Positions 1 to 8,375 of a DNA stretch of 64,000 nt are shown here, piece after piece. The stretch is from positions 124,001 through 188,000 of the forward strand of contig NZ_JACVAE010000001.1 in the NCBI RefSeq assembly GCF_014851675.1, read 5' to 3'. The notes beneath the pieces are model-generated. The model was not told the origin of the DNA and ran no database searches. It saw nothing but the letters and a program-made list of their open reading frames with translations. The position numbers and the translations under genes were made by a program. The stretch is from Rhizobium sp. ARZ01 (GTDB lineage: Bacteria; Pseudomonadota; Alphaproteobacteria; Rhizobiales; Rhizobiaceae). Position 1 is the stretch's first letter. The number at the start of each line of letters is the position of its first letter.

Positions 1-705
1 GGTGCCGAGGATGCCCGAGAACAGAGCCAGGCCGACGATGACATAGAGCCACTTCTCGACGACCTCGCGGTCGACACCGGTGAGCTTGATCATCAGGAAG
101 GCCAGAACCGAAGCCATGATCAGTTCCCACACGCCTTCGACCCAGAGATGGACGACGTACCACCAGTACATCTTGTCGAGCGCGAGGTTCATCGGGTTGT
201 AGAAGGCGAAAAGGAAGAAGATCGCCACACCCCAGAGCCCGAAGATCAGGATGTTGGTGACCACCGTCTTGCGACCCTTCAGAACGGTCAGCGTGATGTT
301 GTAGAGGAACATCAGCGCCACGACGACGATGCCGACCTTGATCACGAACGGCTGCTCGAGGAACTCGCGTCCCTCATGGATCTTGAACATGTAGCCGACG
401 ACGGCGATGGCGGCGGCGACCAGGAAGAGCCAGAACTGCACTATGGCGATCTTCGGGCTGTAGAGCTCGGTCTCGGCTTCTTCGGGAAGCAGGTAGTAGG
501 TCGCGCCCATGAAGCCCATCAGCAACCAGACGATCAGGGCGTTGGTGTGGATCATGCGCACGATGTTGAACGGCAGCAGCTCGGAGAGTGTGTTCGGCAG
601 CACGTAGATCGTGCCGGCGAGCACCCCGAACAGGACCTGAGCGAGAAACAGGCCGAGAGCGCCGTAGAAATACAGCATCGCGACCTTCTGGGTTTGATAT
701 TTCAT
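1..705 (-). CDS. norB: Nitric oxide reductase subunit B (cytochrome b, catalytic), partial
   Basis: Catalytic heme-copper-oxidase-like subunit of cNOR, reducing NO to N2O at the inner membrane. The gene starts at 705 and runs off the left edge. The 235 residues present are about half of the usual ~450. They form several hydrophobic helices and contain the family motifs MIHTNALIVW (low-spin heme histidine) and HLWVEGVWE (active-site histidine and glutamate). It lies 19 bp downstream of norC, so the two are co-transcribed. norQ/norD would be expected beyond the edge but cannot be seen. Family call is secure. Confidence 0.95.
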   Translation of the reverse strand, partial: MKYQTQKVAMLYFYGALGLFLAQVLFGVLAGTIYVLPNTLSELLPFNIVRMIHTNALIVWLLMGFMGATYYLLPEEAETELYSPKIAIVQFWLFLVAAAIAVVGYMFKIHEGREFLEQPFVIKVGIVVVALMFLYNITLTVLKGRKTVVTNILIFGLWGVAIFFLFAFYNPMNLALDKMYWWYVVHLWVEGVWELIMASVLAFLMIKLTGVDREVVEKWLYVIVGLALFSGILGT

Positions 706-724
706 GTGAAGGTTCCTTTCCCGG

Positions 725-1177
725 TCAGCCGGCGTCGTTCGGCGGCCACTTCTGCGTCTTGATGCGGCTCGTCCATTCCAGGAAGTCCGCCAGATCGTTC
801 AGTTCCTGCTCGGTGAGATTGAATTGCGGCATCTGGCGCCGCCCCTCGATGCCGGTTGGCTGTGCAGCCATCCAGCCCTTGAGCGTTTCGCGAGCGCCCT
901 CTGGATCGGACTCACCGCCCCAGCGCTTCCAGACATTGCCGAGTTCAGGCGCAAAATAGGCGCCTTCGCCGAGCAGCGTATGGCAGTTGATACAGGAGTT
1001 CTTCTCCCAGATATGCTTGCCGCGTCCGACGGAGTCCGTCAGCGTCGACTCATCGGTGGACGTGGTGCGGATGTAGAAGTGACTATGGGCAGTGAGCCCG
1101 ATGAATATTGCGAAAAAGAAGGCCGAGCCGCCGTAGAAGACGTTTCGGGCTCCTGTCTTTGTAAGGCGTTCCGCCAT
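725..1177 (-). CDS. norC: Nitric oxide reductase subunit C (membrane-anchored cytochrome c)
   Basis: Electron-entry subunit of cNOR. The 150 residues carry one N-terminal membrane anchor (about residues 13-32), a periplasmic cytochrome c domain with the heme site CINCH (C62, C65, H66), and a later QMP segment that can supply the axial methionine. Length is normal for NorC. It is the first gene of norCB on the minus strand, with norB 19 bp downstream. An Fnr/NnrR-type box lies about 130 bp upstream, consistent with induction by NO or low oxygen. Confidence 0.96.
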   Translation of the reverse strand: MAERLTKTGARNVFYGGSAFFFAIFIGLTAHSHFYIRTTSTDESTLTDSVGRGKHIWEKNSCINCHTLLGEGAYFAPELGNVWKRWGGESDPEGARETLKGWMAAQPTGIEGRRQMPQFNLTEQELNDLADFLEWTSRIKTQKWPPNDAG

Positions 1178-1306
1178 TCCGAGGTCCCCTTGAATTGAGC
1201 GGCCGCATCGTCCCGACGCGTCGAGCAGTTGTGCTCGCCGCGCAACCCGGGCGCGACCGGACGCAAACGACCATCAGTTCATTCGGACTTTTCCCGGACA
1301 CCTTCT

Positions 1307-1320
1307 TTGCGATTTGGCAA
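1307..1320. promoter_or_regulatory. NnrR/Fnr-type box upstream of norC
   Basis: TTGCGATTTGGCAA has TTGC/GCAA arms around 6 bp, in the 300-bp gap between norF and norC (1178-1475), which otherwise shows no credible gene. The same 14-bp format recurs in front of norE, ubiD/ubiT, paz, nirK and nnrS. NnrR as the binding protein is inferred from the nnrR gene at 14688-15392. Confidence 0.7.
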
Positions 1321-1475
1321 ACAAGAAAGCGGTGACGGGAGCAGGGTCTGTTGAAGGGGGTGAAATGCGGTCCAGCGCCCCGGCGGGAGGCCGGAACGTG
1401 GCGTCGCGAACCATGTCACGGGACGTCTGCCGGGCTTGCGGTGGCCCCAAAGTCGCGCCGAATCAGGATGGTTTC

Positions 1476-1772
1476 TTAAAGCGTGCCGAGGAAGTTCGCG
1501 GCCGCCGACTTCGCCAGGATTGCGACCATGAATAGGATTGGCCAGGCAAGAAGAGCTGCGGCGAGACCGGGACGAGCGCCGCGAAGGTGCATGAAGTCCA
1601 GGATGATCAAGCGGGCCTTGAAAATCGTCAAGCCAAGAACGGCGATGATGGCGACAAGCGGAAGTGCTTCGTGTTTCCACTGCGCTGAGATCAGGCCGGA
1701 AACGATACCCATCATCAGGATCCAGTTGGTGCTGGCAAACAGCGAAGCGGAGGATTTGGGCTTCATCGTCAT
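1476..1772 (-). CDS. norF: NorF-like small membrane protein (cytochrome c oxidase subunit IV family)
   Basis: A 98-residue membrane protein with about three hydrophobic helices, beginning MTMKPKSS. In denitrifiers norF travels with norE and is needed for full NO reductase activity; its biochemical role is unclear. Its ATG overlaps the norE stop as TGATG, so the two are translationally coupled. A longer reading of this frame extends into norE and was discarded because the overlap start matches the family. The norCB unit begins 300 bp further on with its own regulatory box. Confidence 0.82.
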   Translation of the reverse strand: MTMKPKSSASLFASTNWILMMGIVSGLISAQWKHEALPLVAIIAVLGLTIFKARLIILDFMHLRGARPGLAAALLAWPILFMVAILAKSAAANFLGTL

Positions 1773-2323
1773 CACCCGAAATAGATCAGAGGAAACATGA
1801 CGAGCCAGACCAGGTCGATGACATGCCAAAGGGTCGTCAGGATGAGGATATTGCCGCGCTCGGGTCTCCTTGCGACAAGCAGGAATAGGCCGGCGATGAA
1901 GGCAACGTGCGCCAGATGGAAACCGGTGATCATGAAGTACAGCTCGAAGAACGTGCTGAACGTATCGTCGCCGGCGAACTTCCATTCCGAACTGTACTCG
2001 ACGAACTTCAATGCGACGAACAGGAAGCCCAGTGCCGCGGCGATCAGGAGGCAGATGCGCTGTTGCAGCAGGCTGGCGCCTTCCCGAGCTGCAAGTGCCG
2101 CCTGCCATCCGCTTGCGAGCAGGACGATCGTGTTGATGCTGGCAATGCGCGCCGACAGGTGCAATTGCGCCGCATCAAACGTCTCGGCATGAAGAACGGA
2201 CATGACGAGGTAGGCGGATAGAAGAATGCCGAAGGCGGCCAGTTCGCTCCAGACAAGCACCCAGAGCAGTAGGTCGCCGCCCTCGTCGGTGGAGTCGGCC
2301 TGTGACAGCGGCGCCATCGTCAT
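1772..2323 (-). CDS. norE: NorE-like cytochrome c oxidase subunit III family protein
   Basis: A 183-residue polytopic membrane protein of the CoxIII fold, with about five helices and the typical segments WSELAAFG and GFHLAHV. NorE accompanies cNOR in Paracoccus and rhizobia and is thought to help its assembly or activity. I placed the start at 2323 (MTMAPLSQ) because GGGAGA lies six bases before it; an upstream ATG at 2350 is possible. It heads norEF, with an Fnr/NnrR-type box about 55 bp upstream. Confidence 0.85.
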   Translation of the reverse strand: MTMAPLSQADSTDEGGDLLLWVLVWSELAAFGILLSAYLVMSVLHAETFDAAQLHLSARIASINTIVLLASGWQAALAAREGASLLQQRICLLIAAALGFLFVALKFVEYSSEWKFAGDDTFSTFFELYFMITGFHLAHVAFIAGLFLLVARRPERGNILILTTLWHVIDLVWLVMFPLIYFG

Positions 2324-2377
2324 GTGTATCTCCCGCTCTGTTTGCGCCATGCATGACGCATCCCGGCGCTCCGCTCT

Positions 2378-2391
2378 TTGCCTTTTCGCAA
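2378..2391. promoter_or_regulatory. NnrR/Fnr-type box between norE and a small divergent gene
   Basis: TTGCCTTTTCGCAA has the same TTGC-N6-GCAA layout as the norC box. It is about 55 bp before the norE start on the minus strand and about 52 bp before a 51-aa membrane protein on the plus strand, so it could serve either or both. Confidence 0.65.
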
Positions 2392-2443
2392 AGACGGAAG
2401 CAGGCGGGTCGCTAGCATTGGCAAAAATCAAGAGGTTACTGAG

Positions 2444-2599
2444 ATGTCAGACGCCCAGGCCGGCCTGCTCATGGCTACCCCCATTATCGTCGCTTTTGCG
2501 ATCGCCCTTCATCGGATGGGCGTGCTGCAGCGCTACAGTGCCGTAGCAGCCGTTCTTTTCTCCGTCGCGATCGCTGCGGTGCTGTTCCTGCAGCAGTAA
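2444..2599 (+). CDS. Small membrane protein, 51 aa, unknown function
   Basis: The frame begins MSDAQAGLL after an AGAGG ribosome-binding site. It encodes two hydrophobic stretches (about residues 8-24 and 32-48) ending in LFLQQ. It is divergent from norE across the box at 2378-2391. A second weak half-match, TTGGCAAAAATCAA, lies at 2418-2431 but is too close to the start to activate it. I do not recognise a family. Its position suggests expression with denitrification, but that is inference; the coding call rests on the ribosome-binding site and clean helices. Confidence 0.55.
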   Translation: MSDAQAGLLMATPIIVAFAIALHRMGVLQRYSAVAAVLFSVAIAAVLFLQQ

Positions 2600-2681
2600 G
2601 GTCGACGGGTGAGCGGAGCCTAAAAAACCGTCTGTTGTTTGTTCCAGCGCAAAGATGGTTGACGAAACACGCGGATAAACA

Positions 2682-2696
2682 TGACTTAAATAGTCA
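2682..2696. promoter_or_regulatory. Candidate iron-responsive operator (RirA IRO-like)
   Basis: TGACTTAAATAGTCA is a TGA-N9-TCA inverted repeat inside the longer palindrome ATGACT-TAAAT-AGTCAT. It lies 21 bp before the ftrA start. Rhizobial RirA operators are described as TGA-N9-TCA, and the downstream genes import iron, so iron control is a reasonable inference. No regulator gene is present here. Confidence 0.5.
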
Positions 2697-2717
2697 TATT
2701 AACGGGTGGACAATCAC

Positions 2718-3263
2718 ATGCGCACATCTCGCTCTCTCGCAATTGCCGGTATCAGCCTTCTGGGCTTTTCCCTTCTTCCCGCCTACGGCGCCGAATTTCC
2801 CATCGGCGAACCGCAACTTGTCAGCGGCATGGAAATTGCGGCGGTCTATCTCCAGCCAATCGAGATGGAGCCGGAGGGCATGATGGCGCCCGCGAGCGAG
2901 ACGGATATCCATCTCGAGGCCGATATCCATGCGACTGCCGACAACACGAACGGGTTCGCCGAAGGCGACTGGCTGCCGAACCTCGCCGTCGACTACCAGC
3001 TGACCAAACTGGATGACGGATGGGCCGCAAAAGGTGTCCTGATGTCGATGGTCGCAAGCGACGGCCCGCACTACGGCGATAACGTCAAGCTGAGTGGACC
3101 CGGCAAGTATCGGCTCGAATTTGTGGTCAATACCGGCGGCGAAGGCCATGGCCATTTCGGGCGCCACGTCGACAAGGAAACGGGAGTGGCCCCCTGGCCG
3201 CAGCCGGTCACGGTAACCTACGAGTTCGTCTTCGCCGGAACGGGCAAGAAGGGCGGCTACTAG
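2718..3263 (+). CDS. ftrA: Periplasmic iron-binding protein, P19/FtrA family
   Basis: A 181-residue exported protein with a signal peptide ending near AYGAEF. The mature part carries the methionine- and acid-rich segments PIEMEPEGMM and MVASDGPHYGDN seen in P19/Tp34 proteins, which bind ferrous iron and copper in the periplasm and feed an FTR1-type permease. I chose the ATG at 2718 (GGGTGG eight bases upstream) over an in-frame GTG at 2706. It is the first of four tightly spaced genes, and the cupredoxin gene begins 1 bp after its stop. Confidence 0.9.
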   Translation: MRTSRSLAIAGISLLGFSLLPAYGAEFPIGEPQLVSGMEIAAVYLQPIEMEPEGMMAPASETDIHLEADIHATADNTNGFAEGDWLPNLAVDYQLTKLDDGWAAKGVLMSMVASDGPHYGDNVKLSGPGKYRLEFVVNTGGEGHGHFGRHVDKETGVAPWPQPVTVTYEFVFAGTGKKGGY

Positions 3264-3264
3264 G

Positions 3265-3606
3265 ATGCGGCCCGTCCCGGCGCTACTTCTTGCAACCTTC
3301 CTTTCACTTTCAGCGTCGGCCGGCGTGTCCCAAGCGGACGGCGACCCGGTCTTCGTCATCGAGTTCAAGGACGGTGCGATCGAGCCGGCCGAACTGGTCG
3401 TTCCGGCGGGCGTGCGTTTCAAGCTGGAGCTTCACAACACCGGCAACAGCCCGGTCGAGTTCGAGAGCATCGTACTGCGCAAGGAGAAAGTGCTCGGGCC
3501 GGGCGCATCGAGTTTCATCGTCATCCGACGGCTTGATCAGGGCGAGTACGAATTCTTCGACGACTTTCATCTCGACATGCCTCCGGCCAGGCTGATCGCA
3601 AAATAG
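3265..3606 (+). CDS. ftrB: Cupredoxin-like periplasmic protein of the iron importer
   Basis: A 113-residue exported protein: signal peptide to about residue 24, then a small beta-rich cupredoxin-like domain (VPAGVRFKLELHN, FHLDMPPARL). In the Bordetella and Brucella FtrABCD importers the matching protein is thought to oxidise ferrous iron or pass it from FtrA to the permease. The start sits 1 bp after ftrA and the gene is followed 12 bp later by the permease. The four classical type-1 copper ligands are not obvious, so metal content is uncertain. Confidence 0.82.
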   Translation: MRPVPALLLATFLSLSASAGVSQADGDPVFVIEFKDGAIEPAELVVPAGVRFKLELHNTGNSPVEFESIVLRKEKVLGPGASSFIVIRRLDQGEYEFFDDFHLDMPPARLIAK

Positions 3607-3618
3607 GAATTCGAGCGC

Positions 3619-4467
3619 ATGTCCGGAAACATGATCCAGATATTCGTCGTCGTGTGGCGCGAGAGCATCGAGGCGCTGTTGGTGATTGGAATCCTCAGCG
3701 CCTGGCTGATGAGACAACCGGTACCCGCGCGAAAGAAAGGCCAATCCTACCTTCGCGCCGGCGTTCTTGTGGGCCTGCTGCTGGCACTCATGATCGCCAG
3801 CGTCATTCTCTTTGTCGACGAATGGCTGGATGGCGATCGCCAGGACTACTTTCAGGCAACAATGGTCTTCGTCGCTGCAGCTCTGATCATGCAGATGGTG
3901 TTCTGGATGCGCAGCCACGGGCGGCAGATTCAACAGACGCTGGAAAACAGCGCAGGCAAGGCGTTGGCGGCTGCGAATGGCTGGGGACTGTTGCTGCTTG
4001 CAGCGCTCGCGATTGCCCGCGAGGGCAGCGAGACCGCGGTCTTTCTCTATGGGATCCTGGCATCGTCGAACGGCAGCATCGGCCTTGACGCCATCGTTGC
4101 CATGGCGCTCGGCTTCGGTGCGGCGCTGGGTTGCTACTTGCTCCTGCAGGTCGGTGCACGAGCCCTGACCTGGAAAGTGTTTTTCCGCCTGAGTGAGATC
4201 ATGCTCCTGATCCTTGCCGGGTCGCTGCTGATGAGCGGTGTGGACAAGCTGATCGGGCTCGACCTCCTGCCGCCGCTGTCACCACCCTTGTGGAATACGG
4301 CCTGGCTTCTCGACGACGGTCATGGGATCGGTAGCCTGATCGCCTCGCTGACCGGCTACCGCGCCCGGCCGGAACTGCTGCCCCTGATGGTTTTTGCCGG
4401 GTACTGGCTCGCTGCAGTCCTTCTGCTCGGCGGCTGGAAATCCCGACGGGCGGCGGTCGCGTCATGA
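3619..4467 (+). CDS. ftrC: FTR1-family iron permease
   Basis: A 282-residue inner-membrane protein of about seven helices. It has two RExxE motifs, RESIE (R14-E18) and REGSE (R134-E138), the iron-translocation signature of FTR1/EfeU permeases. With the P19 and cupredoxin proteins before it and the polyferredoxin after it, it forms an FtrABCD-type ferrous iron importer. Its TGA overlaps the next start as ATGA. Confidence 0.93.
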   Translation: MSGNMIQIFVVVWRESIEALLVIGILSAWLMRQPVPARKKGQSYLRAGVLVGLLLALMIASVILFVDEWLDGDRQDYFQATMVFVAAALIMQMVFWMRSHGRQIQQTLENSAGKALAAANGWGLLLLAALAIAREGSETAVFLYGILASSNGSIGLDAIVAMALGFGAALGCYLLLQVGARALTWKVFFRLSEIMLLILAGSLLMSGVDKLIGLDLLPPLSPPLWNTAWLLDDGHGIGSLIASLTGYRARPELLPLMVFAGYWLAAVLLLGGWKSRRAAVAS

Positions 4468-5879
4468 ATATCTTCAATGCCGTCCCCTCGACGTATGCCG
4501 CCCCTGCAAAGTCTGATCCGTGGCGGAAGATCGGCGACTGGCTGTTTCGCCACCGTCTTCATATCCAGATAGCCCAATGGATCGTTGTGGGTTTCTACCT
4601 GGCCCTGCTGATCGTGCCACTCCTTCTGCCGCTACCCGATCGCACGGCCACTATCTGGAACAATACCATCCGCTTCGCCCAGTTCATGTTCTGGGGCATC
4701 TGGTGGCCGTTCGTCATCCTCGGCACCGCCCTTGTCGGCCGCATGTGGTGCGGCCTGCTATGCCCGGAAGGGTCTCTCTCGGAGTTGGCCAGCCGCCATG
4801 GTCGTGGCGGCGCGATCCCGAAATGGGTGCAGTGGTCCGGCTGGCCGACGGCCGCATTCGCACTCACCACGCTCTATGGACAGATGACGAGCGTCTACCA
4901 GTACCCGAAGCCGGCAGCACTCATCCTTGGCGGCTCGACGGTGGCGGCGATTGCGGTCGGCTACGCCTACGGCCGCAACAAGCGCGTCTGGTGCAAGTAT
5001 CTCTGCCCGGTCGGCGGGGTGTTTGCGCTACTTTCCAAGTTGGCGCCGCTGCATTTCCGCGTCGATCCCGTGTTGTGGCGATTGTCTCAGGATCGGGGCG
5101 AGAAGCCCGGCGCAGTCGATTGTGCGCCGTTGGTGGCGCTCCGAACGATGCGCGGCGCCAGCGATTGCCACATGTGCGGCCGCTGCAGCGGCTTTCGCGG
5201 CGCCATCACGCTGGCGCGCCGGTCTCCCAGCCATGAGATCGTCCATGTGGCCGGCGTAACACCGAAGCCGGCCGAGACCGTGCTGATCCTCGCAGGGCTG
5301 ATGGGGCTCGCGGTCGGCGCATTCCATTGGAGCGCCAGCCCCTGGTTTGTTACTACCAAGCAGGCCCTGGCCGAATTCCTCGTCGAGGCGGGGTGGGTAG
5401 GGGCGCTCGAAATCACCCTGCCGTGGTGGATCCTGACGAACTATCCGCAGCGCAACGACGTGCTGACATTGGCGGATGGTGTCTTGCTCGTGGGCTACGT
5501 CCTTGCCACCGCCCTTGCGGTGGCCATCCTGCTTTCCACATCACTGGCATTCGCCGTGCGTTGCCTCGGCCGATGGGACATCCGTCGCTTCCATCATCTG
5601 GCCCAGACCCTCATTCCGCTTGCGGGAGCGGGCCTCTTCCTCGGCCTTTCGGCGATGACCGTCACCCAGTTGAGGTCCGACGGCATCATCATCCCGTTTG
5701 TCGCCGAGCTGCGGGCGCTTCTGCTTTGCCTTGCCACGGCATGGAGCGCCTACCTGGGCTGGCGCGTCGGCGGGCTATATTGCCCGGCGCCCGTCGCTCG
5801 CATCGGCGCCATGCTGTGCCTTTCGAGTGCGTGGGCAACAGCTGTCTCGGGCTGGGTGTTGTTCTTCTGGCTGTGGTAG
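4464..5879 (+). CDS. ftrD: Membrane-bound polyferredoxin (FtrD/NapH-like 4Fe-4S protein)
   Basis: A 471-residue polytopic membrane protein with cytoplasmic cysteine clusters CGLLCPEG, CKYLCPVGG and CHMCGRC, as in NapH/RdxA/FtrD proteins. In FtrABCD importers it is proposed to carry away electrons released when ferrous iron is oxidised for transport. Its start overlaps the permease stop by 4 bp. Length and helices continue after the last cluster, which fits FtrD. The next gene, nnrS, converges on it 30 bp away. Confidence 0.87.
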   Translation: MNIFNAVPSTYAAPAKSDPWRKIGDWLFRHRLHIQIAQWIVVGFYLALLIVPLLLPLPDRTATIWNNTIRFAQFMFWGIWWPFVILGTALVGRMWCGLLCPEGSLSELASRHGRGGAIPKWVQWSGWPTAAFALTTLYGQMTSVYQYPKPAALILGGSTVAAIAVGYAYGRNKRVWCKYLCPVGGVFALLSKLAPLHFRVDPVLWRLSQDRGEKPGAVDCAPLVALRTMRGASDCHMCGRCSGFRGAITLARRSPSHEIVHVAGVTPKPAETVLILAGLMGLAVGAFHWSASPWFVTTKQALAEFLVEAGWVGALEITLPWWILTNYPQRNDVLTLADGVLLVGYVLATALAVAILLSTSLAFAVRCLGRWDIRRFHHLAQTLIPLAGAGLFLGLSAMTVTQLRSDGIIIPFVAELRALLLCLATAWSAYLGWRVGGLYCPAPVARIGAMLCLSSAWATAVSGWVLFFWLW

Positions 5880-5909
5880 CACGTGGCTAGTTCGCGCCGA
5901 GCCTGCAGA

Positions 5910-7079
5910 TCAGGAGCGGGTGCGGGCGCTCAGCACCGGACGTGGGATCGGACGACGAAGCGCCGACAGGTGCGCAGCAACGAAAAGTGACCAGCCGACC
6001 ATCCAGAGCAACACGGCAATGGGCATGAGATCTGTCGCTTGTGTCGGAAACAGACCGGCTGCGATCCGGACAGGAGTGGACAGCCACACGAGCGCGAAGG
6101 CGAAGGCGAGGGCAGGTGAAAGAACAAGATAATCGCCCCGTCGCAGCATCGCTGCACGCGCCGTGATCGCAAGCATCATCGTGCCCATGGCGCCCATGGT
6201 CAGGCCGTGCAAGGCCGTCGCCACATTGATCATGTCGGGCCGGAGCAAGGCAAGCCCGAGCAGCACCAGTCCGGCCGGGAGCCAGATCCAGGCAAGATGA
6301 AGCAAGAGGAGTGCGGGATATCGAATGGTGCTGAATGTCCGCCATCCGGACATCCGGGTGAAGTTCACGGCGCCGGCGCCGATGAGGCAGATGCCGGCGA
6401 AGGTATCCACCTCCATTATCGCCAGGCAAACCCCGGCCAAAAGCAACACCGTCGCAAAGATAGACATTCGGTGGCTGTCTTGCAGACGCTGAGGGGACCT
6501 CGTCCGTTCGAGCCAGTGGCGCGTGAAGGCGGGCACGGCGCGGCCACCAATGGCGTTGATCAACAGCGCAAAGATCAGGACGGCAACGAGCGCCGCCCGT
6601 CCATCGCGAAAATCATGCGGATCGGAAAGCAGCACGAAGTCAGCGGCGACAAGGCCGAAAACAGGCCCGAGAAGCCAGGCCTTTGTCCAGAGGCGGGCCG
6701 AGACCAGTTGCCAGGCAAGATACGCACCGAGGGCAAGAAAATAGACAAGGACTGCGGCGGCCTGGACTGTGAACGGCAGCGAGTCCGCCGGAGCGAAACC
6801 GACGCGCGCAAGGATCCACAGCACCGAAAGCGTGAGCGTCACGACGCCGGAGACGGTTCCCCGTCCGGTCCACGCCGGCAATGCCGTCAACAGATAGCCG
6901 CCGACTGCCGCACCCCCCATTCCGAACGTGAGCTCGTGCAGATGCCAGAGGACGGGATCCCGTCCGCTCACGTCCGGAAACAGCCAGACCGAGGGCGCCG
7001 CCACCGCCCATAGTCCCGAATACAGGAACAATGGGCGATGCGGCGCCTGCCAGAACGGATGGACTGTCCAGCGTGTCAA
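5910..7079 (-). CDS. nnrS: NnrS family heme- and copper-containing membrane protein (first copy)
   Basis: A 389-residue protein with about 12 hydrophobic helices. It has the NnrS pattern: histidine near FWQAPHRPLFL, HELTFGMGGAA, and PAFTRHWLER mid-protein. NnrS protects cells from NO and is part of NnrR regulons in rhizobia. The start is uncertain: the frame opens with TTG at 7079, 8 bp after ric, and no nearby ATG is in frame. It is the last gene of ubiD-ubiX-mog-ric-nnrS. A paralogue lies at 17910-19118. Confidence 0.88.
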   Translation of the reverse strand: MTRWTVHPFWQAPHRPLFLYSGLWAVAAPSVWLFPDVSGRDPVLWHLHELTFGMGGAAVGGYLLTALPAWTGRGTVSGVVTLTLSVLWILARVGFAPADSLPFTVQAAAVLVYFLALGAYLAWQLVSARLWTKAWLLGPVFGLVAADFVLLSDPHDFRDGRAALVAVLIFALLINAIGGRAVPAFTRHWLERTRSPQRLQDSHRMSIFATVLLLAGVCLAIMEVDTFAGICLIGAGAVNFTRMSGWRTFSTIRYPALLLLHLAWIWLPAGLVLLGLALLRPDMINVATALHGLTMGAMGTMMLAITARAAMLRRGDYLVLSPALAFAFALVWLSTPVRIAAGLFPTQATDLMPIAVLLWMVGWSLFVAAHLSALRRPIPRPVLSARTRS

Positions 7080-7087
7080 GGATGGTG

Positions 7088-7759
7088 TCAGGTCGGCACG
7101 CCGTTTCGCTCGAAGCGCGGGAAGAGTACGCCGTCTTCCAGATGCATATGGGTTACGAGGTCGTCACAGAACTTGCGCACGCCCGTATAGAGTGCGGTCC
7201 AGGACCCGCACGCGCCCTGCGGCAGCACCAGTCCGTGCGTGGCATGTTCGATCGCGGCCAGCAATTTCGCCGTATCGTCATGTTCGTCGCGCATCTGGGC
7301 AAGCGGGTGATCGATCATCGGGCTGCCGCCGCGACGCATCATCGGAAACAGCAACTGCTCCTCGCGGTGCATGTGGCCCTCGAGATCCTCGCGCATGGCG
7401 ATCAATGCGTCCGCGAGGCCCAGCGGCGCGTTCGGATTGTCGCCGTGCACGCGTTCCACCTTCTGCGCCAGCGGGATCAGCCATTCGAGCTCTTCGCGAT
7501 GAACCTGGTGGTACCGGTTGATGAGGTGATCGATCAGAGCTCCGGTTTCTTCCGGTGCGTCGCGACCAGCGGCCGCCGCGAGTGCCTCAAGTTTGGCAAT
7601 CAGCGCTTCGGGCACTAGTCCGGCTTCGCTTGCCGCATCGGCGAGCGAGACGTTGCCGCCGCAACAGAAATTGATGCCGGCGCGGCGAAAGAGCTCTGCA
7701 GCACCGGGCAGCTCGGCTGCGACAGCGCTGACGGTCTTGTCCAGGGAAATATCGATCAT
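7088..7759 (-). CDS. ric: Iron-sulfur cluster repair di-iron protein (RIC/YtfE/DnrN/ScdA)
   Basis: A 223-residue cytoplasmic protein. An N-terminal ScdA-like region has the FCCGG motif (C32, C33), and a C-terminal hemerythrin-like domain has the expected histidine/glutamate ligands (HQVHREE, HMHREEQ, HPLAQMRDEHD, HMHLEDG). RIC proteins repair iron-sulfur clusters damaged by NO or oxidants. Its place between mog and nnrS, in an operon behind an Fnr/NnrR-type box, fits a role in surviving nitrosative stress during denitrification. Confidence 0.93.
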   Translation of the reverse strand: MIDISLDKTVSAVAAELPGAAELFRRAGINFCCGGNVSLADAASEAGLVPEALIAKLEALAAAAGRDAPEETGALIDHLINRYHQVHREELEWLIPLAQKVERVHGDNPNAPLGLADALIAMREDLEGHMHREEQLLFPMMRRGGSPMIDHPLAQMRDEHDDTAKLLAAIEHATHGLVLPQGACGSWTALYTGVRKFCDDLVTHMHLEDGVLFPRFERNGVPT

Positions 7760-7813
7760 AGGTGGTCTCCTTCGCGGGTCGGCTGGGTTCTTGTCGTTGC
7801 CTGAGGCTGATGT

Positions 7814-8368
7814 TCAGCGGGTCGGGCGGAAGCTTGCAATCCATGCCGGATCGGTTTCGATGCGGCCTGCACCAATCAGGTCCAGGCAATAGGGAATGGC
7901 GGCAAAAACGGTATTGAGGCTGAGGCGGATCGAGGCCGGATTGCCGGGGAGGTTGACGATCAGGGTTCTGCCGCGGACGCCGGCCGTCTGCCGCGACAGG
8001 ATCGCCGTCGGCGTCTGCTGCAGGCTGGCGCGGCGCAGTTGCTCGCCAAAGCCCGGCAGCTCCTTGGTAAGGATCGCAACGGTTCCCTCCGGCGTTTCGT
8101 CGCGCGGCGAGGGACCGGTGCCGCCGGTGGTCAGGACGAGGTCGACACCGTCCTCGTCGCAGAGCGCGGCAAGCGTCGTGCTCACGCTGTCCCGGCCGTC
8201 CGGAATGAGCCTGCAGACCGTCTCGAAAGGCGTTGTGATGACGGTGCGCAGCCACGCCTCGATCTCCGGGCCACCACGATCGGGATATTCGCCGCGGCTT
8301 GCACGATCGGAGACGGTGACGATCGCTATTCGAACGGGGTCTCGGGGCTCCATGGCCGTTGCGCTCAT
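7814..8368 (-). CDS. mogA: Molybdopterin adenylyltransferase-like protein (MogA/MoaB family)
   Basis: A 184-residue MoCF-fold protein with IVTVSDRASRGEY at the N-terminus and the molybdopterin-binding motif TTGGTGPSPRDETPE. MogA adenylates molybdopterin before metal insertion; MoaB homologues are close and I cannot separate them by eye. It sits 8 bp after ubiX and 54 bp before ric. The likely beneficiaries are molybdoenzymes of anaerobic metabolism such as nitrate reductase, which is not in this window. Usual length for the family. Confidence 0.87.
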   Translation of the reverse strand: MSATAMEPRDPVRIAIVTVSDRASRGEYPDRGGPEIEAWLRTVITTPFETVCRLIPDGRDSVSTTLAALCDEDGVDLVLTTGGTGPSPRDETPEGTVAILTKELPGFGEQLRRASLQQTPTAILSRQTAGVRGRTLIVNLPGNPASIRLSLNTVFAAIPYCLDLIGAGRIETDPAWIASFRPTR

Positions 8369-8375
8369 GATTGGA

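Noticed and set aside
2418..2431. TTGGCAAAAATCAA as a further Fnr-type box
   Set aside because: Only one arm is good and it lies 12 bp before a start codon, overlapping the ribosome-binding region.
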